Positions 18,165 to 26,810 of a stretch of 64,000 nt of DNA are shown piece by piece. The translations under genes and the position numbers were made by a program. Below the pieces are notes generated by a model. The model was not told the origin of the DNA. It made no database searches and worked only from the letters and a program-made list of their open reading frames with translations. This DNA comes from Haloarcula sp. CBA1127 (GTDB taxonomy: Archaea > Halobacteriota > Halobacteria > Halobacteriales > Haloarculaceae). Positions within the stretch are counted from its first letter, which is position 1. The number at the start of each line of letters is the position of its first letter. Location of the stretch: contig NZ_BCNB01000006.1 in NCBI RefSeq assembly GCF_001485575.1, positions 496,001-560,000 on the forward strand, written 5' to 3'.

Positions 18165-18761
18165 ATGAACGACGGCGACACGGCCGACGACATTATGGAT
18201 GCGACCTACCGTGCGCTGTGTACGCACGGCTATGCAGATCTGACGATGCAGGACATCGCCGACGAGTCGGACAAGAGCAAAGCTGCCCTCCACTACCACT
18301 ACGACAGCAAGCACGACCTCCTCTGTGCGTTCCTCGACTACCTCTATGACGGGTTCGTCGACCGGATCGAGGACCCCGCCGGCGAGACCCCACACGAGCG
18401 CCTGCTGGCACTCATCGATTCCGTGCTGGACAAGCCAGACGACGGGAGCGAGGAGTTCGGGACGGCGATCCTCGAAATCCGTGCCCACGCACCCTACGAA
18501 CCCGGCTTTCGCGAGCGACTCACCGAATTCGACGACTACCTCGTCAACGAACTCGAAGTGATCCTCGAAGACGGTATCGCTGATGGGACGTTCAAATCCG
18601 ACCTCGATGCCGAGGAGACCGCCCGGTTCATCGTCACCGTCCTGACCGGGGCTGCGACCGAGCGCGTCACGACCGGACGCCCGGTCAAGTGTACCAGACG
18701 GATGCTCACCGAGTACGTCGAGACGCATCTCCTAGACGGACAGCAGGAGGTCACAGCGTGA
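18165..18761 (+). CDS. TetR/AcrR family transcription regulator
   Basis: The protein has 198 residues. The N-terminal HTH (about 5-50) reads AYADLTMQDIADESDKSKAALHYHY-like, which is the TetR signature, followed by an all-helical ligand domain. It likely represses itself and the coupled MATE gene, as a palindrome sits in its promoter. The stop overlaps the GTG start of the transporter. A drug- or metabolite-responsive efflux switch is the expected role. Confidence 0.93.
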   Translation: MNDGDTADDIMDATYRALCTHGYADLTMQDIADESDKSKAALHYHYDSKHDLLCAFLDYLYDGFVDRIEDPAGETPHERLLALIDSVLDKPDDGSEEFGTAILEIRAHAPYEPGFRERLTEFDDYLVNELEVILEDGIADGTFKSDLDAEETARFIVTVLTGAATERVTTGRPVKCTRRMLTEYVETHLLDGQQEVTA

Positions 18762-20245
18762 GCGTCCGGCAGAAACTGGGCCGTCTGGGTTCGCGGCTCG
18801 GGAACCTATTCAAGGGGCAGGAGGAACTGGACCTGACCAGCGGCGACATCGGCAAGCCGCTGCTGTTTCTTTCCTTCCCCATCGTCATCACGAACCTGCT
18901 ACAGGTGGCGTACAACCTCGCAGACACGTTCTGGCTGGGGCAGTACTCCACGACGGCGCTGGCGGCGATCTCCTTTGCCTTCCCGATGATCTTCCTGCTC
19001 ATCTCGCTCGGGATGGGCCTGTCAGTGGCCGGGAGCGTACTGGTCGCCCAGCACACCGGGGCCGAGGAGCACCGCGAGGCCGAATACGCCGCCTCCCAGA
19101 CTGTGACGTTCGCGCTGCTAGCCTCCGTGCTGCTCGGCGTGACCGGTTACTTCTTTGTCGAGGACTTTCTGTCGCTGCTGGGCGCATCCAGCGAGGTGCT
19201 CCCGGGCGCGACAGGCTACCTACAGGTCGTCTCGCTCGGGCTGACGGCGATGTTCGGCTTCTTCGTGTTCATCTCACTGATGCGCGGGGCCGGCGACACC
19301 ATCACGCCGATGCTGGTGATGTTCGGGACTGTCGTACTGAACATCGTCATCGACCCGTTCCTCATCTTCGGCTGGTGGGTGTTCCCCGAGATGGGCGTCG
19401 TCGGCGCGGCCGTCGCGACGATCTTCTCGCGTGCCGTAGCGCTGGTCGTCGGCATCGGTATCCTGCTGTCGGGCCGGCGCGGCGTGCGGATCCACCTCAG
19501 CGATATGGCTCCCGATCTGGAGTACCTCCGGAAACTGCTCAGGCTGGGCATCCCGGCCTCCGTTGAAGGCACCGGGCGTGCTGTGTCGGTCAACGCCATG
19601 CTGTTCATCGTTGGGACGTTCTCCGTGACCGTCGTGGCAGCCTTCGGCGTCGGTATCCGCGTGTTCTCGCTGGTGTTCATGCCGGCCATCGCGATGGACC
19701 GCGGCGTCGAGACGATGACCGGCCAGAACCTCGGTGCCGAGCGGCCTGACCGCGCAGCGACGGCCAACCACTTCGCTGCAAAGGTGTCGTTCGCTATCCT
19801 CACCGTCCTCGGCGTAGTCACTATCTTCGCCGCGCCGACCGTCGTCAGCGTGTTCAGCGACGACCCCGAGGTCGTCCGCATCGGGGCCGAGTTCCTCCAG
19901 TGGGTCGCCCCGACCTTCGGCTTCATCGGCATCGTTCGGGCCTACTCCGGCGGGTTCCGAGGGGCTGGCAAGACGCTCACCGCAGCGGCGCTTGCGGTTA
20001 CCATGCTGGGAATCATCCGGCTGCCGGTCGCCTGGGTCGCCTCCCGCCCGGTGGCGGTCCCGGCATGGCTCGGCCCGCAGGTCGTCGACCTCTTCGCGTA
20101 CTCGCTGGCCGAACAGGGTATCTGGCTGGCCTTCGCCGTCTCGAACGTCCTCGCGGCCGGCCTCGCAGCGGCCTGGTTCCTCCGGGGGACGTGGCGCGAC
20201 GCCGACGCGCGGGCCAGCAGTGAGCCGGCCGTCGCCGACGACTGA
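18758..20245 (+). CDS. MATE family efflux transporter (TetR-coupled)
   Basis: The protein has 495 residues from a GTG that overlaps the TetR stop (GTGA). About 12 transmembrane segments follow a basic N-terminus; IGKPLLFLSFPIVITNLLQVAYNLADTFWLG is split around helix 1, and the second-half repeat has the same pattern. It belongs to the DinF/NorM-like MATE branch. The longer frame from 18689 would lie inside the TetR gene and is rejected. Export of toxic or signalling compounds under TetR control is inferred. Confidence 0.93.
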   Translation: MSVRQKLGRLGSRLGNLFKGQEELDLTSGDIGKPLLFLSFPIVITNLLQVAYNLADTFWLGQYSTTALAAISFAFPMIFLLISLGMGLSVAGSVLVAQHTGAEEHREAEYAASQTVTFALLASVLLGVTGYFFVEDFLSLLGASSEVLPGATGYLQVVSLGLTAMFGFFVFISLMRGAGDTITPMLVMFGTVVLNIVIDPFLIFGWWVFPEMGVVGAAVATIFSRAVALVVGIGILLSGRRGVRIHLSDMAPDLEYLRKLLRLGIPASVEGTGRAVSVNAMLFIVGTFSVTVVAAFGVGIRVFSLVFMPAIAMDRGVETMTGQNLGAERPDRAATANHFAAKVSFAILTVLGVVTIFAAPTVVSVFSDDPEVVRIGAEFLQWVAPTFGFIGIVRAYSGGFRGAGKTLTAAALAVTMLGIIRLPVAWVASRPVAVPAWLGPQVVDLFAYSLAEQGIWLAFAVSNVLAAGLAAAWFLRGTWRDADARASSEPAVADD

Positions 20246-20291
20246 TGACACTGCTTATTGGGAGATAACCGGAAAACAGTCTGACAGCGCG

Positions 20292-20840
20292 TCAGCGCCG
20301 TTCGGCCCGCTCGAAGCGCTCGTCGGTGAGGTACACATCCCCGTCCTGAACCGAGACCTCGATACTGTCGAGGGCGTCACCGGCACAGGGCCCGTGCGTA
20401 CAGACGCCGTCGTCGGGTTCGAACTGCGCGCCGTGTTTGTGACACACCAGCTGGTCACCCCGCACAATCGCGCCCCGGCCCGGGTCCAGCGGGACCTCGG
20501 GCTGGTGGGGACAGGAGTTGCGCCAGGCGGCGACGGCGTCGCCTGAACGGTGCAGGATACAGTTGACGCCGCGCCGACCGTCGCGCGCTTCGAACACGAG
20601 CGTGCTGTCGGTTGGCACCGAATCGAGTTCGGCGATGCGGCGCGGCTCGGTACCATCGTCGTCATTGCCGTCAGGCGACTGTTCGTCGTTACCGCCAGCC
20701 GCCTGCACATCGTCGCCAGTCCCAGAAAAGCTGAATCGGACCGTCGCATCGCCGGCTTCGACCTCGCCACCGTCGTCGTGGATGCGGACCGATTCCGACT
20801 CGTCGTCAGCATCAACGGTCACATCCACGGGGTCGCTCAT
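20292..20840 (-). CDS. Rieske [2Fe-2S] domain protein
   Basis: The protein has 182 residues. The acidic N-terminal half is low complexity (GGNDEQSPDGNDDDG). The C-terminal Rieske domain has CPH (in NSCPHQPEV) and CHKH (in LVCHKHGAQF), the two Cys-x-His / Cys-x2-His ligand pairs, and the family GDAL turn. It is probably a soluble ferredoxin-like electron carrier or a subunit; no oxygenase neighbour is visible. I chose the ATG at 20840 (MSDPVDVTVD). Confidence 0.88.
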   Translation of the reverse strand: MSDPVDVTVDADDESESVRIHDDGGEVEAGDATVRFSFSGTGDDVQAAGGNDEQSPDGNDDDGTEPRRIAELDSVPTDSTLVFEARDGRRGVNCILHRSGDAVAAWRNSCPHQPEVPLDPGRGAIVRGDQLVCHKHGAQFEPDDGVCTHGPCAGDALDSIEVSVQDGDVYLTDERFERAERR

Positions 20841-20913
20841 AGCAACTTGTCTGCGACTGACGCACATAGCGATGTCGAAGTTGGCCGCAGCATGCCGGTT
20901 GCAAAACGATGTT

Positions 20914-21222
20914 ATGTCAGCCGCTCAGAAGGTCGATATGGACCAAGACGACGTTTCCGTCGAAGTGGAGGTTGAGGTAGCGGTAGACACAGCGGAACTG
21001 GAAGCCGAAGTCGAAGACATGGCGGAGTTCGAGGCAGAACTGGAGGGTAAGGGAATAGAAATCGAACTGGAAGCCGAAGTCGAGTTCGCCGAGCACGAGG
21101 AGATGGGCGAACACGAGGAAACGGACGAGCGGGAAGATGAGACGGACGGCTCCGAAGTCGATACTGAGACAGAAGCCGGCGAGATGGATGAGGCTGCGGA
21201 CAGCGACGAAGAACAAGAGTAG
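20914..21222 (+). CDS. Glu-rich small protein, uncharacterised
   Basis: This 102-residue frame (ATG 20914, or 20938) is dominated by alternating Glu/Val and Glu/Ala/Leu patterns (VSVEVEVEVAVDTAELEAEVE) and an acidic tail. The alternation could form amphipathic strands. It contains no recognisable domain. Codon third positions vary between synonyms (GAA and GAG mixed), which fits real coding sequence, but low complexity means the call is tentative. It is divergent from the Rieske gene. Confidence 0.5.
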   Translation: MSAAQKVDMDQDDVSVEVEVEVAVDTAELEAEVEDMAEFEAELEGKGIEIELEAEVEFAEHEEMGEHEETDEREDETDGSEVDTETEAGEMDEAADSDEEQE

Positions 21223-21492
21223 TCGCGGGCAGCAACAGCGACGGTTCGCAGGACACCCCTGGTGACTGCGGGGGAACTGCTGTCACAATCACAGGTGCGC
21301 ATCGATCTCAGCGAGTAGTCTCGCCAGCGCTGTGGCCGAGTGGACCCGAGCAATGTTCATCGACGACAGCCGTAGCGCCTGATTCCCGATGCCGCCACGG
21401 CCCGCTGGCCGCACAACCTCCTGTCAAAATTCGTACTGAAATCAATTTCTCAGAATACTTACTAATCAGTCCCGGCTACGAACAGACACACG
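21223..21492. promoter_or_regulatory. Non-coding gap with a small palindrome before the FMN reductase gene
   Basis: No convincing frame lies in these 270 bases. GAAAT-CA-ATTTC (21438-21449) is a short palindrome, and an AT-rich stretch TACTTACTAA (21455-21464) lies about 28-38 bases before the ATG at 21493, matching a TATA/BRE position. The palindrome directly upstream may be an operator. Confidence 0.35.
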
Positions 21493-22077
21493 ATGCACGA
21501 CACGCCAAACGTTATCGGTGTCAGCGGCAGCCTTCGTGACGAGAGCGGAACCAGAATCGCCGTCCAGCACGCCCTCGATGCAGCAGCGGGGGCTGGCGCG
21601 ACGGTTGAACACATCGACCTGCGGGAATGGGACCTCCCGCTGTTCGACCCTGACGCGAGTGTGGCAGACTCCGGTGACGGCCCGGAACTCGCTGCCCGTG
21701 TCCGCGAGGCCGACGCGATGGTCCTCGGAACGCCTGTGTATCATGGCACAATCGCCTCACCGCTGAAGACGGCGCTCGACTACTGCAGTATCGAGGATGT
21801 CGAGGGGACGACCGTCGGCATCCTCGCAGTGGCCGGCGGCGGGTTCCCCACGCCGACGCTACAGCACCTTCGGGCCTCCGTCATAGAGTTGAAGGGCTGG
21901 CCGCTCCCGCAAGATGTCGCCATCCCTGACTCGTGGGCCGCCTTCGAGGACGGCAGCATCGCCGACGGAGACATCACAGAGCGCGTCGAAGAACTGGGCG
22001 CAACCGTCGTCGCCTACGCAGGGATTGCGGACCGACGCGAGGAAACGGAACAGTCGGAACTGGCGACCGGGGACTGA
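21493..22077 (+). CDS. NAD(P)H-dependent FMN reductase
   Basis: The protein has 194 residues with a flavodoxin-like fold: GVSGSLRDESGTR (FMN phosphate loop, about 9-21), a central strand DAMVLGTPVYHGTIASPLKTALD (about 74-96), and AGGGFPTP. It is similar to NADPH-dependent FMN/azo/chromate reductases. It probably reduces flavin or quinones in the cytoplasm. It ends two bases before the stop of the convergent downstream gene. Confidence 0.9.
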   Translation: MHDTPNVIGVSGSLRDESGTRIAVQHALDAAAGAGATVEHIDLREWDLPLFDPDASVADSGDGPELAARVREADAMVLGTPVYHGTIASPLKTALDYCSIEDVEGTTVGILAVAGGGFPTPTLQHLRASVIELKGWPLPQDVAIPDSWAAFEDGSIADGDITERVEELGATVVAYAGIADRREETEQSELATGD

Positions 22078-22079
22078 AA

Positions 22080-23600
22080 TTACTCGAACCAGTCGACGAA
22101 ACTCCCCTCCAGCAGGTTCCCCTCCTGATGACGGATATAGGTAGCCTGCATCCCCCAGATAGCTTCTGCCAGCGGGACGTTCTCCTCGACGCGACGGCGG
22201 ACATAGTCGTGTTTCCAGCGTGCGGGCGTGAGCCGGCGGTCGACGCGCTCGCGCAGCGGCCGGATGTACCCATGGGCCTCCTCCGCCGAGAGGCCCCGCT
22301 GTTCGAGCCCCTCGCGTGCGTGCTCGAACAGTTCACCGTATATCTCTTCGGTGCTGGTCGTCGTTGCCCCATCAGCGGTTATCCACTCAATTTTTGCCCG
22401 GAGGCCGTTCCGAGCGGCGGTGTAGAAGTTCCGCTTCGCCGTTTCCCAGTCCAGGGACTGGATGGGATGTTCGAGCCGCGGCAGGCTCTCCATCAGGCCG
22501 GCAAAGACAGCCGCGAACCCGATTGCGTCGTCGACGGTCGGCTGTGCGGCCAGCGGGCGGAACTCGATGCGGGCGTTGGCCGCCGACCGGGTCGGCCCTT
22601 CGAACACCGGCCTAACCCACCGCCAGTACGTGCCGTGCTTGTGCCGGAAGTGGACAAAGTCGTCGTCGAAGCGGGTCCCCGACTGCAGGTCGACCGGGAC
22701 GATGGTGTCGTCCTCGACGATGTCGTCGATGGCCTCCTCGACTGAGTCAAAATCCGGCGGGAAGCAGACCTTCGGTGGCGTCGAGTCGCCGTCGGGCGGA
22801 TTGAGCACCGATTCGAAGACGCCGATACGGTTCTCCATCTTTGCTCCGGCGACGATCTCCGGGTCGGGCGCATCGTCGTACAGGTCCGGCGGGAAAAACG
22901 GCGAGTTGACGCCAAGCGCCAGCAGCGGCGCGGCGATACGGAGCGCGTAGCTGAAATACTCCGGCAGATCCGGAGCGTGAGGAATCTGGTAGTGGGGTTG
23001 AATCGAGGTGATGAGCGATTCCGGCATCACCGTCTCGGCCTGTATCGAAACGTGTGGCGCGTCGATTTCGAACGCCGAGGGGTAATCCGTGTTGGCCATC
23101 GTGTGATAGCGGACGGAGTCCGACATGTTCGTCCCGATGCGGACGCCGCTCTGTTCGACGCAGTCACAGAGGTACTCCCGGGCCGTCTCGCCGGCGGGTG
23201 GAACGGTCCACATGCCGTCGGAGACCAGGCGAATGCCCTCGTTGCGCACCCGTTGCTGGGCCGGCATCAGCGACGCCTTCAGTTCGTTTCGCTGGGCCGC
23301 CAGCCCGTGGGTGTTCAGCGGCTGCGGGCTCGTCTGCATCTCGGCGTTGTGCAGGCCGAGTTCCTTTTCGAACCCGATGAGTTCGAGCAACTGACGCGGG
23401 ACCCGCTGGAGCGCGTCGGTCTGCTCATCGACGGCATACAGCTCCAGTTCCATGCCGACGATCGCCTCCGAGTTGTCGAAGGTCCCGCTCCGGACCGCGG
23501 ATTTGAGCGCTTCGGCTTCCTCGCGGGCCCGTTCGTTGAACGACTCGCTGTCCGCTGCAAGCACCTCGGCCACCCGGTCTGCCAGTTCCGAAGCCGACAT
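22080..23600 (-). CDS. Glutamate-cysteine ligase-like protein (GCS2-related)
   Basis: The protein has 506 residues. VGMELELYAVDE is the ATP/glutamate-binding strand typical of the GCS2/carboxylate-amine ligase superfamily, and NAEMQTSP and IEFRPLAAQPT fit later active-site strands. It is longer than classical archaeal GshA (about 360 residues), so it may be a different amide-bond ligase. I chose the ATG at 23600 (MSASELADR); an ATG at 23633 is possible. It is convergent with the FMN reductase gene, with only two bases between the stops. Confidence 0.7.
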   Translation of the reverse strand: MSASELADRVAEVLAADSESFNERAREEAEALKSAVRSGTFDNSEAIVGMELELYAVDEQTDALQRVPRQLLELIGFEKELGLHNAEMQTSPQPLNTHGLAAQRNELKASLMPAQQRVRNEGIRLVSDGMWTVPPAGETAREYLCDCVEQSGVRIGTNMSDSVRYHTMANTDYPSAFEIDAPHVSIQAETVMPESLITSIQPHYQIPHAPDLPEYFSYALRIAAPLLALGVNSPFFPPDLYDDAPDPEIVAGAKMENRIGVFESVLNPPDGDSTPPKVCFPPDFDSVEEAIDDIVEDDTIVPVDLQSGTRFDDDFVHFRHKHGTYWRWVRPVFEGPTRSAANARIEFRPLAAQPTVDDAIGFAAVFAGLMESLPRLEHPIQSLDWETAKRNFYTAARNGLRAKIEWITADGATTTSTEEIYGELFEHAREGLEQRGLSAEEAHGYIRPLRERVDRRLTPARWKHDYVRRRVEENVPLAEAIWGMQATYIRHQEGNLLEGSFVDWFE

Positions 23601-23691
23601 ATCTCCGGGTTTGCAGCCATAGGTGTTAAGCATGCCCCAGAAAGCGGGCAGGTAGCGAGCGCGTGGATTCCACACGCACGAGGCGACCGCT

Positions 23692-23813
23692 GCTCACTCC
23701 CGACCTCGCCGAGAAGGCAGATCACACATCCTCACAGCAGCTCGCCGATGTCGCTCACTCCCGACCTCGCCGAGAAAGCAATTCACACACGCTCATAGCA
23801 GCTCGCCGACGTC
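23692..23813. repeat. 61-bp tandem duplication covering a gene tail
   Basis: Positions 23692-23752 and 23753-23813 are direct repeats of 61 bases with seven mismatches. The second copy contains the last codons of the gene at 23793-24287 (encoding SDVGELL and stop), and the first copy retains the same codons as a vestige (SDIGELL and stop). The drift between copies indicates an old duplication. Confidence 0.85.
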
Positions 23814-24287
23814 GCTCATCGTCTCTCCTAACGGGTCCCGTTCCTCAGTCGTCAGCGCTCCTTCGACCGCATCGCGGGCCGCTGGCAGCGGCTCGTGCGT
23901 CTCGATGTACACAGCTAGGGCAAACTCCTGTTCAGTCACATCGGCGAGTGCGATAGCGTCGTTGCGGGAGAGATCCCCGGCAAGCCAATCGGCGATCATC
24001 TCACGTCCCTGTGGGCCGACCGGTGACACTTGCTCGCCGACGAGATGGAGCGTCTTGGCGGCCATCACAGGCGCAACACCGGCGGCACGGCCCGCATCGC
24101 CGACGCTCTTGCCGGCTGCGTAGGCCTCGACGACGGTCGCCGCTGTCGCCGCTGAGCACGGGAGATCATCGGCCACCGGGGCCAGTCGTTCCGGGAGGGA
24201 CGCGTCTGTCTCGTCAACGGCAGCGATGCCGCGGTCACGCTGGTGGGTCGTGACCTCGACACCGGCAGCGATATCCGACAACGTCAT
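23793..24287 (-). CDS. Haloarchaeal protein with HTH-like segments, divergent from tfb
   Basis: This 164-residue helical protein has segments such as AYAAGKSVGDAGRAAGVAPVM and WLAGDLSRNDAIALADVT that look like helix-turn-helix units, so DNA binding is possible. I do not recognise a named family with certainty (DUF7858 comes to mind, unverified). An AT-rich element at 24311-24320 lies about 26-33 bases before its ATG, indicating a leaderless promoter. The gene's tail is duplicated downstream. The divergent partner is tfb. Confidence 0.7.
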   Translation of the reverse strand: MTLSDIAAGVEVTTHQRDRGIAAVDETDASLPERLAPVADDLPCSAATAATVVEAYAAGKSVGDAGRAAGVAPVMAAKTLHLVGEQVSPVGPQGREMIADWLAGDLSRNDAIALADVTEQEFALAVYIETHEPLPAARDAVEGALTTEERDPLGETMSDVGELL

Positions 24288-24363
24288 TAAAAATTTCCTA
24301 CGCTACACCGAAATTTAATACTGTCGGAACCTCGATAGGCGCTGCTGTCAATCCCAGTGTCAA

Positions 24364-24382
24364 CCTACCGGTTACCGGTAGG
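24364..24382. promoter_or_regulatory. Perfect 9-bp inverted repeat upstream of tfb
   Basis: CCTACCGGT (24364-24372) and ACCGGTAGG (24374-24382) are exact inverted repeats around a single T. The site lies in the 171-base gap between the divergent HTH-like gene and tfb, about 77 bases before the tfb ATG. TTTTTTAACC (24424-24433) further down looks like the tfb TATA box. An operator for a dimeric regulator is likely. Confidence 0.6.
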
Positions 24383-24458
24383 CAGTTTCGTCGAAAAACG
24401 CCCGGAAACCCGCCTTTGCATCGGTTTTTTAACCCTCCATCCAGCCGTAGGTGGAAAC

Positions 24459-25319
24459 ATGAGTGCGACGGTAACGCAATGTCCAGAGTGTAATGGGTCG
24501 GTCAAACAGCAGGGCGTCGAATCGGTCTGTGGCAGCTGCGGGCTGGTCGTCGGTGAGGACGCCATCGACCCCGGTCCGGAGTGGCGGTCATTCGACGACG
24601 ATGACACTGACCGGGCACGCACGGGTGCGCCGCTGACGCGGTCGCGCCACGACCGCGGCCTCTCGACGAAGATCGGCCGGTCGACACGGCTGAAAGGGCG
24701 TAAGCGGCGTCAGTTCGCCCGCCTCCGCCGCGAGCACAACCGCGCCCAGATCAGTTCGAAACGCGAGCGAAACAAGGTGTACGCCTTCACCGAGATCCGG
24801 CGCATCATCAGTTCGATGGCGCTTTCAGACGCGATCCGGGACCGGGCCTGCGTGCTGTTCGAATCCGCACAGAACGAGGACCTACTGCAGGGACGAACGC
24901 TGGAAGGGTTCGCGGCCGCAGCTATCTACGCCACCTGCCGGACCGAAGGCGTCGCCCGAACCGTCGACGAACTCTGTACTGTCGCCAAAGCGACTCAGGC
25001 GGAGCTTCGTGCAGCGTACGACGCCTTGAACAGAGAACTCGGACTGCCGACTGGCCCGATTGATCCTCGCGAGTACGTACCACGGTTCGCAACAACGCTG
25101 GACCTGCCGACGGCAGTCCGACAGCACGCGGAACGGCTCGTCGACGAGGCACAGGACCGCGGGCTGGTCAGCGGGCGCAATCCGGCCGGCGTCGCGGCGG
25201 CGTGTCTCTACACCGCGGCCCAAGAGCAGGACGTGGCGCTCACGCAGGCCGAGGCGGCAGAGACGGCAGACGTAACGCCAGTCACGCTCCGCGGGACCTA
25301 CACCGAACTACAAGAGTAG
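24459..25319 (+). CDS. tfb: Transcription initiation factor TFB
   Basis: The protein has 286 residues. The N-terminal zinc ribbon uses C8, C11, C24 and C27. The B-finger/linker follows (PEWRSFDDDD, LSTKIGR), then two cyclin-like repeats (about 100-190, 195-286) with AAAIYATCR and AAACLYTAA. It recruits RNA polymerase to TBP-bound promoters. It is shorter than many haloarchaeal TFBs and one of several paralogues expected, so it may serve a gene subset. Its 3' end overlaps the 3' end of the convergent MinD-like gene by 22 bases. Confidence 0.93.
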   Translation: MSATVTQCPECNGSVKQQGVESVCGSCGLVVGEDAIDPGPEWRSFDDDDTDRARTGAPLTRSRHDRGLSTKIGRSTRLKGRKRRQFARLRREHNRAQISSKRERNKVYAFTEIRRIISSMALSDAIRDRACVLFESAQNEDLLQGRTLEGFAAAAIYATCRTEGVARTVDELCTVAKATQAELRAAYDALNRELGLPTGPIDPREYVPRFATTLDLPTAVRQHAERLVDEAQDRGLVSGRNPAGVAAACLYTAAQEQDVALTQAEAAETADVTPVTLRGTYTELQE

Positions 25320-26014
25320 ACGGCGTCAGCGAGCCCTTCAATCGAGCGCCGAGCCGGTGTGTCTGGCGCTGTTTCTCGAAGCGGCTGTCCATGCGCCTGT
25401 GCCGTCGCTAGCGGCTCACTTTCCGGGATAGCGACGGCCGGCGCACCGAACCGGTCCGCGACAGCCCCGGTCGCAGGATCTGGACCAGCGCGGTTGAGGG
25501 CGACCCGACAGAGTCCGGCATCGAGTTCGCGAGCCAGCGCCCGGACCCGGAGCGCGTCAGCGAGCGCCGCGTCTTCCGGCGTCGTGACGAGTACCGCGGC
25601 GTCGGCAGCGGCAAGGGGCAGCCCTACGTCGGCGTGCATCCCGGCCGGCGAGTCCACGATGACCCAGCGGTAGGTCCGCTCCAGCGCGGCGAATACGTCT
25701 GTGAGCCTCCGCAAGTCGGCACTCCGAGCACCGGCCAGCGTTCGTCCGCATGGGACGAGAGTCACAGGACCGTCCTCCCGGACAGCTTCGTGCGGGTCGG
25801 CGCGGTCGGCAAGAACGTCGTGCAGGTCAGGACCGTGACTGGACGGGAGGTCCGCCATCCCGAGGTCACCGTCGACGACGATGCTGCCCGCGTTCGCGTT
25901 TGCGAACGAGTCCCCGCTGTCAGTCCGTTCGAGCGCGTCGAGTTCCGCCGCGAGATTGTACGCAATAGTGGACTTGCCGACGCCGCCCTTGCCGCCGGTG
26001 ACTGCCAAGATCAT
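25298..26014 (-). CDS. MinD/ParA-family P-loop ATPase
   Basis: The protein has 238 residues. The deviant Walker A GGKGGVGKST (7-16) with the signature lysine, DGDLGMADL (A' region) and WVIVDSPAGMHADV (Walker B-like) define the MinD/ParA family. The enzyme likely cycles between membrane or partner-bound states. It is the last gene of a four-gene minus-strand cluster; its ATG overlaps the preceding stop. The partner proteins next to it are uncharacterised, so its cargo is unknown. Confidence 0.92.
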   Translation of the reverse strand: MILAVTGGKGGVGKSTIAYNLAAELDALERTDSGDSFANANAGSIVVDGDLGMADLPSSHGPDLHDVLADRADPHEAVREDGPVTLVPCGRTLAGARSADLRRLTDVFAALERTYRWVIVDSPAGMHADVGLPLAAADAAVLVTTPEDAALADALRVRALARELDAGLCRVALNRAGPDPATGAVADRFGAPAVAIPESEPLATAQAHGQPLRETAPDTPARRSIEGLADAVYSCSSV

Positions 26015-26778
26015 GCCAAGCTGGACAGGGTCTCTGTCGGCACCGTAGCAGCCGATCGTCGGTCGGCGAGCCGCTCAGCCCGCCGAGCCAGCGCCCGGAG
26101 CATTTGCTCGTCAGTGTCGCCGCGTGCCGCAACTGTCCGGACACCGGACAGCCCGTCCGCCGCACGAACTGCGGCTGTCGCTGCCGACAGCGAGTCCGCC
26201 TCGGCCAGCCGCTCGGCACGGTCGACCCGTCGAGCAACGGTTTCGAGCCACTGCGAGACAGCGTCTGGAAGGTGCTGATCCGGTCGTTGGCCGATCGAAG
26301 TCCTCGACTCGGCTGACGGTTGGCGTCCCGCTGGCTGTGGTTCGATGTCCCGCTCGGATGCAGGGCTGGCCGGCCCAGCGCTCGCGGTCTCGGCCGCTCG
26401 TACCGACTCGGCTGTTGGGACAGCGTCAGCAGGTGGTGACGGATCGCCCAGTTCCCTGAGTACGGCATCTGCAGAGTCGAATCGCTCGTCCGCTGAGGTC
26501 GTATCGAGCGCCGGATCGGCGCGCACCAGCTCCGCCGGCTGGTCAGACAGCGGGGCTGGCGTCGCGTACCCAAGCGCGTGTGTCCCCGGCCTGACGACCC
26601 CTTCAAACCCGTCCTCCGACCAGCCGGCCTCGGGAACGCCCTGCTTTCTCGGCGGCCAGAGCGGGCCATCGAGACAGTTCCGAACAGTAATTCGAGTCGG
26701 TTCGGCAACATCGCTGACGGTCGCCGTAACGAGCGTTACGCCGTCGACTCGCTCGGCGCGACAGTCGAAGGTAACCAT
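26011..26778 (-). CDS. Uncharacterised haloarchaeal protein upstream of the MinD-like gene
   Basis: The protein has 255 residues. An N-terminal beta-rich domain (about 1-75; VTFDCRAERVDGVTLVTATV, ITVRNCLDGPLWPPRKQGVP) is followed by an acidic, Ala/Ser/Pro-rich linker and a C-terminal helical region (LETVARRVDRAERLAEAD) likely forming a coiled coil. I recall such proteins as DUF7857, unverified. Its TGA overlaps the ATG of the MinD-like ATPase, indicating coupling. A partner or cargo role is inferred from context only. Confidence 0.72.
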   Translation of the reverse strand: MVTFDCRAERVDGVTLVTATVSDVAEPTRITVRNCLDGPLWPPRKQGVPEAGWSEDGFEGVVRPGTHALGYATPAPLSDQPAELVRADPALDTTSADERFDSADAVLRELGDPSPPADAVPTAESVRAAETASAGPASPASERDIEPQPAGRQPSAESRTSIGQRPDQHLPDAVSQWLETVARRVDRAERLAEADSLSAATAAVRAADGLSGVRTVAARGDTDEQMLRALARRAERLADRRSAATVPTETLSSLA

Positions 26779-26810
26779 AGGAACGGTGGCCCGGCCTTCC
26801 GATTTAAAAG

